Source: an uncultured Clostridia bacterium (GTDB taxonomy: Bacteria; Bacillota; Clostridia; Christensenellales; Borkfalkiaceae). Taken from it: a DNA stretch of 8,218 bases. The notes below the pieces were generated by a model, which had not been told where the DNA came from, did not search any database, and saw nothing but the letters and a program-made list of their open reading frames with translations. This document shows, in pieces, positions 1 through 4,386 of this stretch. Positions within the stretch are counted from its first letter, which is position 1. Each line of letters opens with the position of its first letter. The stretch is from assembly GCA_934230055.1 (NCBI GenBank), contig CAKQEE010000041.1, forward strand, positions 1 to 8,218, in the 5' to 3' direction. The position numbers and the translations under genes were made by a program.

Positions 1-10
1 GTTTTTTGCA

Positions 11-33
11 TATCACTCTATATTGCTGTGATA
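11..33. repeat. Inverted repeat TATCAC-N11-GTGATA
   Basis: Two perfect 6-base arms (11-16 and 28-33) flank an 11-base spacer in AT-rich DNA. The form would suit an operator for a dimeric regulator or a weak hairpin. No promoter with both elements is visible beside it, and the gene it would serve lies outside the window. The rest of 1-127 is AT-rich with no supportable gene; a TATAAT at 55-60 has no -35 at a suitable distance. A chance occurrence is quite possible. Confidence 0.25.
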
Positions 34-126
34 CGTTTTTTGATTAAAATATTTTATAATGCTGTTTATAAATATAAACAAACAAAATTAAACGGGCGTA
101 GGGAAGAGCCGAAAAAAATTTTAAAC

Positions 127-156
127 GAAAAAATTCCTCCGTTTGTGCGGAGGAAT
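127..156 (-). terminator. Intrinsic terminator of rpsT
   Basis: Read on the minus strand, a perfect 9-bp stem (ATTCCTCCG with CGGAGGAAT, arms 148-156 and 133-141) closes a 6-nt loop and is followed directly by a run of about six T residues. It begins 25 nt beyond the rpsT stop codon. Stem, short loop and U-tract match a Rho-independent terminator, so rpsT is probably transcribed as a single gene. Confidence 0.85.
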
Positions 157-181
157 AATTTTATCAATCTAACCGAAAGAA

Positions 182-643
182 TTATTCCGCGTCGGCTTCT
201 TTTTTCTTGGCGGTTCTTTTAGCGGGTGCCTTTTTGGGAGCAGCTTCGCCGTCTTCCGCTTTTTTAGCCGCAGTCTTTCTGGTAGCGGTCTTTTTTACGG
301 GAACCTCGACAGCGGGTTCTTCCGCTACGGGTTCGGGTTTAACTTCTTCTACGGGTGCTTCTACCTTTGCGGGAGCCGCTTTTTCCGCTTCGGAAAGCTT
401 TTTGGAAAGTCTTGCTTTTTTGTTAGCCGCGTTGTTTTCGTGAATAATGTTTTTGGAAGCGGCGGAATCTATAACCGCGAACGCATGGGGAAGAGCAGCT
501 TTCGCTTCTGCTATTTTGTTTTCTGCGATAAGCGTTTCTACCCTTTTAACTTCGGTTTTGAATTCGGAACGGATAGCCTTGTTCTGTTCCGTTTTTTTCT
601 CGGTAACTAAAACTCTTTTTTTAGCGGACTTAATGTTAGGCAT
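182..643 (-). CDS. rpsT: Small ribosomal subunit protein bS20 with long C-terminal tail
   Basis: bS20 binds 16S rRNA early in assembly and sits at the bottom of the 30S subunit. The N-terminal part (residues 1-88) is a typical S20: the opening MPNIKSAKKRV, the helical Lys-rich stretch, and the segment HENNAANKKARLSKKL. The protein is 153 residues where the family usually has about 85-90. Residues 89-153 form an added tail: first acidic and Pro/Val/Glu-rich (about 90-116), then basic and Lys/Ala/Thr-rich with histone-H1-like pieces such as TRKTAAKK and PAKRTAKKK. The ATG at 641-643 follows AAGGAG (656-661 on the minus strand) at 12 nt, somewhat long. The gene is divergent from murI, has its own promoter at 692-720 and its own terminator at 127-156. 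Function of the core is certain by sequence; the role of the tail is unknown. Confidence 0.95.
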   Translation of the reverse strand: MPNIKSAKKRVLVTEKKTEQNKAIRSEFKTEVKRVETLIAENKIAEAKAALPHAFAVIDSAASKNIIHENNAANKKARLSKKLSEAEKAAPAKVEAPVEEVKPEPVAEEPAVEVPVKKTATRKTAAKKAEDGEAAPKKAPAKRTAKKKEADAE

Positions 644-691
644 ATTGTATGCACACTCCTTGGTTATGGTTATATATTTGATACTTCGTAT

Positions 692-720
692 ATTTTAGCA
701 TAAAAAATTTTTTAATGCAA
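692..720 (-). promoter_or_regulatory. Extended -10 promoter of rpsT
   Basis: On the minus strand, TTGCAT (-35, 715-720) and TAAAAT (-10, 692-697) are separated by exactly 17 nt, and a TG one base before the -10 makes it an extended -10 site. The predicted start of transcription is near 685, about 40 nt ahead of the rpsT ATG. It fits the housekeeping sigma-A consensus. Confidence 0.75.
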
Positions 721-838
721 CTACATTTCGGGAGAATATCTTTCTTTTTATCACATTTTTGGTTAAATTTTTAATTTTCCTCCTCTCGAATACGTTGCGG
801 CGGTAAAATTTGCCCGTTCGACTCGCATAGAATTTAGT

Positions 839-1750
839 GTGAAAAGTTTTAATTCTCTTTCAGACACAACATTTACCGGTTCTTTTGCCCGCCCTTCTAA
901 CCACCCTTTTACCCGTCCGTTTGTCCGCCGCTTTTCGCACCCCGAAAAATCGAAAGAGTATATTGCGGTTATGGATAGCGGGGTGGGCGGGCTTTCCGTT
1001 CTCGGCTCGCTCGTTCGCGCGCTTCCGCAAGAAAGTTTTTTGTATTTCGGCGATAACGAAAACGCGCCGTACGGAAACCGCACGGAAAGCGACCTTCTTT
1101 CTCTAACGCTTAAAAACCTTAATTACGTTCTTTCTTTCGGGGTGAAGGCGATAGTCGTTGCGTGCAACACTTTGAGCGCGACGCTATCTCATGATATAGA
1201 GCTTTACTCGGGCGTAAAAACATTCGGGGTGTACCCGCCCGTCTTTTCGCACCTTTTCCGCGGCGAAAAAACTTTGCTTATCGCCACGCCTTTCACTTGC
1301 AAAAGCTATAAGGCTTTGCGTGGGCTGTACGTTGCGGAGGCGGGAGGACTTGCGAAAAGCGTGGAGGAAAACGTTTTTAATTTAAACAATATAGATATCG
1401 CGCGCGAGCTTGAAAACAGTCGCCTATATTATTGCGCCGAAAAGCCCGATAAAAACGTCACAACCATTTTAACCTCTTTTGACCACGAAGAGCGTTTCGA
1501 TACCGTTATACTCGGCTGTACGCACTATTTATTCGTGAAAAATAAAATTATTGACCACCTGCGACCAAAAATTACGGAAAGCGGCAACGAAAATACCGTT
1601 AAAGCCGTAAAAGAATTTTTCGGATACCGCAAATCGCAAGTATTTAAGCGGGGAAAAGGCGTTTTATTCATCGGAAAGTACGCGGATTTTAACGAAAAAG
1701 TTTTTTGTGAAGTGGTTATCAAGCCGCGAAATTTGCTTGAAAAAAAATAA
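839..1750 (+). CDS. murI: Glutamate racemase (start uncertain)
   Basis: MurI interconverts L- and D-glutamate in the cytoplasm by a two-cysteine proton transfer, supplying D-Glu for MurD. In the 303-residue reading from GTG 839, the diagnostic motifs are DSGVGG (46-51), DNENAPYGNR (72-81), VACNT with catalytic Cys109, and LGCTH with Cys227 and His229. The family is usually about 265 residues; here homology begins near residue 41 (YIAVMDSG). The first 40 residues include five 4-residue repeats (17-36) and look foreign to the family. GTG 839 has no Shine-Dalgarno. The only other in-frame candidates are a non-canonical ATT at 962, which would give a textbook N-terminus but has only a weak purine stretch close by, and ATG 971, which would remove the first strand. 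No convincing promoter was found; a TAGAAT at 828-833 lacks a -35. The gene ends 28 nt before the mraZ -35. The central part is divergent, but both catalytic Cys are present. Confidence 0.88.
   Translation: MKSFNSLSDTTFTGSFARPSNHPFTRPFVRRFSHPEKSKEYIAVMDSGVGGLSVLGSLVRALPQESFLYFGDNENAPYGNRTESDLLSLTLKNLNYVLSFGVKAIVVACNTLSATLSHDIELYSGVKTFGVYPPVFSHLFRGEKTLLIATPFTCKSYKALRGLYVAEAGGLAKSVEENVFNLNNIDIARELENSRLYYCAEKPDKNVTTILTSFDHEERFDTVILGCTHYLFVKNKIIDHLRPKITESGNENTVKAVKEFFGYRKSQVFKRGKGVLFIGKYADFNEKVFCEVVIKPRNLLEKK
887..946 (+). repeat. 12-bp tandem repeat at the murI 5' end
   Basis: Five degenerate copies of a pyrimidine-rich 12-mer run head to tail, approximately NCCCGYCCNTTT. In the murI frame they read ARPS, NHPF, TRPF, VRRF and SHPE, a 4-residue pattern x-[R/H]-[P/R]-[F/S/E]. 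The top strand is almost purely pyrimidine here. The repeat lies entirely in the region before MurI homology begins, so it is either an unusual N-terminal extension or part of an untranslated leader. Confidence 0.6.
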
Positions 1751-1771
1751 AAAACGTTTAAAAAATTTTAA

Positions 1772-1798
1772 AAAGTGGTTGACAGTGGTTAAAAGTTG
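1772..1798 (+). promoter_or_regulatory. MraZ box: three direct repeats at 10-bp spacing
   Basis: Three heptamers, AAAGTGG (1772-1778), ACAGTGG (1782-1788) and AAAGTTG (1792-1798), are separated by 3 nt each, so they repeat once per helical turn. This matches the AAAGTG-type triple repeat known for MraZ operators in Firmicutes and mycoplasmas. The boxes cover the -35 element and most of the promoter spacer, so binding would block RNA polymerase. The inferred action is repression of the operon by its own first product. Confidence 0.8.
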
Positions 1799-1807
1799 TG
1801 GTACAAT
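1779..1807 (+). promoter_or_regulatory. Promoter of the mraZ-led dcw operon
   Basis: A perfect -35 TTGACA (1779-1784), a 17-nt spacer, and a -10 TACAAT (1802-1807) form a near-consensus sigma-A promoter. The A-rich tract at 1741-1770 could act as an UP element. The predicted start near 1814 gives a leader of about 25 nt, which excludes the longer mraZ reading from TTG 1796. Confidence 0.88.
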
Positions 1808-1837
1808 AATCGTACTTCAACGGGAGGAGTGTTTTTT

Positions 1838-2266
1838 GTGGCCGGTAAAAATTACTCGCATCAGTTAGACGCGAAGAACAGAATGAGAATACCGGCGAAG
1901 CTCCGCGAAGAGCTGGGGGACGGATACTGGATCACCGTCGGCGCGGGCGGTTGCTTATACGTTTATACGGACGAGCAGATGAAAGAAACGGAAAAACTTC
2001 TTTCGGGCGTGAACGGATTCCGCGAAAATCAGCTTAAAGCCGCGCGTTTTTTAAAGTTTAACAGCTGGCAGGCGGAAGAGGACAAGCAGGGCAGAATACT
2101 TTTGCCGGAAAACTTGCGCAAATACGCTAAAATAGACAAAAACGTGATAGTTTACAAAGGACCTACAGCCGTGGAAATATGGAGCGAGGAAGTTTGGAAC
2201 GATTACTTTAACGACGTGAACTTTAACGACCTTGCGGACGCTTTGGACGCTCTGAAAAATGCCTGA
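1838..2266 (+). CDS. mraZ: MraZ, operon transcriptional regulator
   Basis: MraZ is a ring-forming DNA-binding protein of the SpoVT/AbrB fold that controls the dcw cluster. The two characteristic half-domains are present: D-A-K-N-R-M-R-I-P at 11-19 and D-K-Q-G-R-I-L-L-P at 82-90, followed by the usual VEIW near 112-115. The 142-residue length is normal for the family. GTG 1838 was chosen because GGGAGGAG (1822-1829) lies 8 nt before it and because the frame upstream overlaps the promoter -10 (the alternative TTG 1796 is inside the promoter). The gene is first in the operon, sits immediately behind its probable operator, and its 3' end overlaps rsmH by 8 nt, which suggests coupled translation. 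Confidence 0.95.
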   Translation: MAGKNYSHQLDAKNRMRIPAKLREELGDGYWITVGAGGCLYVYTDEQMKETEKLLSGVNGFRENQLKAARFLKFNSWQAEEDKQGRILLPENLRKYAKIDKNVIVYKGPTAVEIWSEEVWNDYFNDVNFNDLADALDALKNA

Positions 2267-3197
2267 GTTAAAACACGTTCCCGTGCTACTCGAAGAGAGC
2301 ATGGAAGCTCTTGCGTTAAAGAGTGACGGAATATACTTCGACGGAACTCTCGGCGGGGGCGGACATTCTTACGAGATACTTAAAAGGACTTCCCCTTGCG
2401 GAAGGTTGGTTGCTACCGACCTTGACGATTACGCCATTACGCGCGCGGGCGAAAGGCTTAAAGAATTCGGCGGAAGATACACTCTCGTAAAGGACAACTT
2501 CAAAAACTTCACGCAGATAAAAAATTCGCTCGGAATAGAGGGCTTCGACGGAATTCTGTTGGACCTCGGGGTATCGAGCTTTCAGTTAGACGACAGAAGC
2601 CGCGGGTTTTCTTACATGGCAAAAGACGAGCTTCTCGACATGAGAATGGACAGAAATAGTCCCTTAACCGCGGAAAGGGTATTGAACGAGTATCCGGAAG
2701 CAAAGCTCAAAGAGATACTCACAGAATACGGCGAAGAAAAGTTCGCCGCAAGCATAGCGAAAAACGTAGCGGCACAAAGAATCGTTTCGCCGATAAGAAC
2801 GGTGGGAGAGCTTAACGAGATTATCGAAAAAAGTATCCCCGCGAAGTTCAAAAAAGAAGGACACCCCTCGAAGAGAACGTTTCAGGCTTTGAGAATAGAG
2901 GTAAACGGCGAACTCGAAGGACTGAAAGAAACGGTTACCGCAATGGCGAGAGGACTTAAAAAAGGCGGCAGGATAGCGGTAATCAGCTTCCATTCTTTAG
3001 AGGACAGGGCGGTTAAAAGAGCTTTTAAGGAGCTTGAACAGGACTGCATTTGCGACAAAAGCTTGCCGATATGCGTTTGCGGACATAAGCGAGAAATAAA
3101 GCTTATTACGAAGCACCCTATAACCGCGGGCGAAGAAGAGCTTTCGGTGAACGGAAGAGCGGCGAGCGCGAAGCTGCGAGTCGCGGAAAAGGTTTAG
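2259..3197 (+). CDS. rsmH: 16S rRNA (cytosine-1402-N4)-methyltransferase RsmH
   Basis: RsmH (formerly MraW) transfers a methyl group from S-adenosylmethionine to N4 of C1402 in the decoding centre of 16S rRNA. The 312-residue product has the family's signatures in order: HVPVLLEE at 6-13, the SAM-binding FDGTLGGGGHS at 27-37, TDLDDYA at 53-59, LDLGVSSFQLDDRSRGFSY at 101-119, LDMRMD at 126-131, HPSKRTFQALRIEVN at 202-216 and AVISFHSLEDR at 240-250. The CIC...CVC cluster (263-274) is normal for Firmicute RsmH. ATG 2259 lies inside the last codons of mraZ, so ribosomes may reinitiate there. The gene ends in TAG and is followed by an unusual 314-nt spacer. Confidence 0.97.
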   Translation: MPELKHVPVLLEESMEALALKSDGIYFDGTLGGGGHSYEILKRTSPCGRLVATDLDDYAITRAGERLKEFGGRYTLVKDNFKNFTQIKNSLGIEGFDGILLDLGVSSFQLDDRSRGFSYMAKDELLDMRMDRNSPLTAERVLNEYPEAKLKEILTEYGEEKFAASIAKNVAAQRIVSPIRTVGELNEIIEKSIPAKFKKEGHPSKRTFQALRIEVNGELEGLKETVTAMARGLKKGGRIAVISFHSLEDRAVKRAFKELEQDCICDKSLPICVCGHKREIKLITKHPITAGEEELSVNGRAASAKLRVAEKV

Positions 3198-3204
3198 GAA
3201 AAAG

Positions 3205-3276
3205 ATGATAACACGGGGGCGCAAAACCGAAGCGGAAAACGCGCAGGCAAAAGCGTATAAACCCGAAGAGATATAA
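3205..3276 (+). CDS. Possible 23-residue small ORF after rsmH
   Basis: An ATG 7 nt after the rsmH stop begins 23 codons ending in TAA. AGGA (3196-3199), which overlaps the rsmH stop, lies 5 nt ahead and could serve as ribosome binding site. The peptide starts MITRGRKTEAENAQ and is charged and Ala/Glu/Lys-rich, with no membrane segment. Codon choice resembles neighbouring genes (GCG, GAA), and this part of the spacer lacks the hairpins that begin after it. It could be a real small protein, a leader peptide, a remnant of a lost 5' gene part, or chance. I recognise no family. Confidence 0.25.
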   Translation: MITRGRKTEAENAQAKAYKPEEI

Positions 3277-3281
3277 ACGGA

Positions 3282-3468
3282 GTCGAAAAAGGAAATGCGG
3301 GGGGTTGCTCCCCGAAAAATCGCGGGATAGTCCCGCAAAAGGGTTTAGGACCGAAAAGGTAGAGAGCCGAAAAAGGAATCGCGCCGCGGGCGCAAAAACG
3401 GCGGGAACGTCCCGCAAACGCGGGGAAGCCCCGCAAAGCAAATAACAACCAAAGGGTCGAAAAAGGAA
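3282..3468 (+). repeat. GNCGAAAAAGGAA direct repeats
   Basis: Three 13-nt copies differing at one position lie at 3282-3294 (GTCG...), 3366-3378 (GCCG...) and 3456-3468 (GTCG...), with start-to-start distances of 84 and 90 nt. A partial fourth copy, ACCGAAAAGG, is at 3350-3359. One or more hairpins sit after each copy, so the spacer looks like a degenerate tandem array with a unit of roughly 85-90 nt. A separate 9-mer, GGTTTAGGA, occurs at 3191-3199 (across the rsmH stop) and again at 3342-3350. Confidence 0.75.
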
Positions 3469-3492
3469 CGGAAGTACGGCGTAAGGACGCCG
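3298..3492 (+). repeat. Array of six short GC-rich hairpins in the rsmH-ftsL spacer
   Basis: Stems (arms; loop): 3298-3302/3310-3314 CGGGG, 7-nt loop; 3322-3327/3331-3336 GCGGGA, loop TAG; 3381-3385/3389-3393 GCGCC, loop GCG; 3401-3406/3410-3415 GCGGGA, loop ACG; 3420-3425/3429-3434 GCGGGG, loop AAG; 3477-3482/3487-3492 CGGCGT, loop AAGG. All are perfect 5-6 bp stems, most with 3-nt loops, joined by A-rich linkers. Stem bases differ between copies while pairing is kept; loop bases are free. There is no T-run after them on the + strand, so they are not intrinsic terminators for the operon; on the minus strand some are followed by TTTTT. All forward frames hold stops, so the segment is non-coding. 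Possible roles are mRNA stabilisation or processing, a protein-binding RNA, or copies of a small mobile palindrome. Confidence 0.8.
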
Positions 3493-3511
3493 AAAACGGG
3501 AGGAGCGAGTT

Positions 3512-4294
3512 ATGTATACCACGAGAAGAGCAGACGAAAGTTATGCAGACGAACGCGCCGCAGCAGCGGTAGGCGTTCTTGAAAGAAAGCCTTCGGCAGA
3601 GCAGGGTTCTTATACTCGGGAATTTACTCATACCGAAAGCGCGGGCGAAGCGAAAGCGAGAATGCAAAAAAATCTCGATAAGCTCCTTCATTACGACGAG
3701 GGCGTTTCCGAAAATCGCGCCGTAAGCGAAGAACCTTCCGTACAAGCTCCCGAATTCGAGGCCGGACAGGTATACGACGTTCAGACCGCGCTTGCATACG
3801 CCGCGCAGGTAAAAGAAGCTCAAAGACTTGCGGAGATTCAGGCGGAAGAAGAGGCGAAAGCCGCGGAAGAAGCTTATAACGAAGCTTATGCGGAAGCCGC
3901 TCCCGAAATTACGGAAGAAATCGCGCCCGAGAAGTATGCGGACGAAGACGTTTCTCCCACTTCCACGACGATGCAGTTCGGCGTAGGCGAGACGGAAAGC
4001 GTTATAGAAGATTTGACGAAAACCCGCGAAAGCGAGAAAAACAGCTATAAGCTTAACGCAAAGGGCAAAATAGTAGTCGCTCTTTACGCGGTAGCCGTTA
4101 TGGTGATACTTGCGCTTATAGTTCTTAACACGGGGGTGCTTGCAACCCTTAAAAGAAGCAACGCCGCGCTCGTGAACGACGTAGCCGCGGTCGCCGCGGA
4201 ATACGACAAGCTCGTTGCGGAAATAGACACCGTTTCTTCCGACGAACACGTTATAGACGTAGCCGAAAATATTTATAATATGATAAGGCGTTAA
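3512..4294 (+). CDS. ftsL: FtsL-like septal protein with long cytoplasmic N-terminus
   Basis: FtsL is a bitopic protein that, with FtsB/DivIC and FtsQ/DivIB, activates septal synthesis by FtsW and FtsI. Assignment rests on position (between rsmH and ftsI) and architecture: one hydrophobic segment near 186-206 preceded by Lys-rich residues, then an outer coiled-coil-like stretch (about 210-245) and a short tail ending VIDVAENIYNMIRR, like the FtsL ending around 'A...G..'. The protein has 260 residues, against about 100-130 for most FtsL. The extra 185 N-terminal residues should be cytoplasmic; they are Glu/Ala-rich, strongly acidic, and helical in the section 96-130, with no recognised domain. 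ATG 3512 follows GGGAGGAG (3498-3505) at 6 nt, a strong site. A FtsL/DivIC-like septum protein is the best call; sequence identity to FtsL is weak, as usual for this family. Confidence 0.72.
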   Translation: MYTTRRADESYADERAAAAVGVLERKPSAEQGSYTREFTHTESAGEAKARMQKNLDKLLHYDEGVSENRAVSEEPSVQAPEFEAGQVYDVQTALAYAAQVKEAQRLAEIQAEEEAKAAEEAYNEAYAEAAPEITEEIAPEKYADEDVSPTSTTMQFGVGETESVIEDLTKTRESEKNSYKLNAKGKIVVALYAVAVMVILALIVLNTGVLATLKRSNAALVNDVAAVAAEYDKLVAEIDTVSSDEHVIDVAENIYNMIRR

Positions 4295-4310
4295 AAGTCG
4301 GAATCGAAAT

Positions 4311-4326
4311 TGCGGGTAATTCCGCA
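4311..4326 (+). repeat. Hairpin in the ftsL-ftsI gap
   Basis: TGCGG (4311-4315) pairs with CCGCA (4322-4326), with one further G-T pair closing a TAAT loop. The bases before it, GTCGGAATCGAAAT (4298-4310 region), resemble the repeat-plus-hairpin arrangement of the spacer at 3282-3492, so this may be a single decayed copy of the same element. No T-run follows. The rest of the 92-nt gap shows only the ftsI ribosome binding site. Confidence 0.5.
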
Positions 4327-4370
4327 TAATAGGTAATACGCGCAACCTTTCGGGAATAAAATATAAACGT

Positions 4371-4377
4371 AAGGGGG
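4371..4377 (+). promoter_or_regulatory. Ribosome binding site that fixes the ftsI start
   Basis: AAGGGGG lies 9 nt before the ATT at 4387. GGGGG-type sites also precede murE (6135-6140) and mraY (7582-7588), so this form is normal here. No such site precedes the TTG at 4459, which supports the ATT start. Confidence 0.7.
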
Positions 4378-4386
4378 CGAAAGACA

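Noticed and set aside
1796..1837. A longer mraZ reading from TTG 1796.
   Set aside because: It overlaps the promoter -10 and has no ribosome binding site; GTG 1838 has GGGAGGAG at 8 nt.
3298..3492. The hairpins as intrinsic terminators of the operon.
   Set aside because: On the + strand they are followed by A-runs, not T-runs, and the downstream genes have no visible promoter of their own.
3198..3511. The rsmH-ftsL spacer as a CRISPR array.
   Set aside because: Repeats are only 13 nt, copies are few, the units are not uniform in size, and no cas gene is present.
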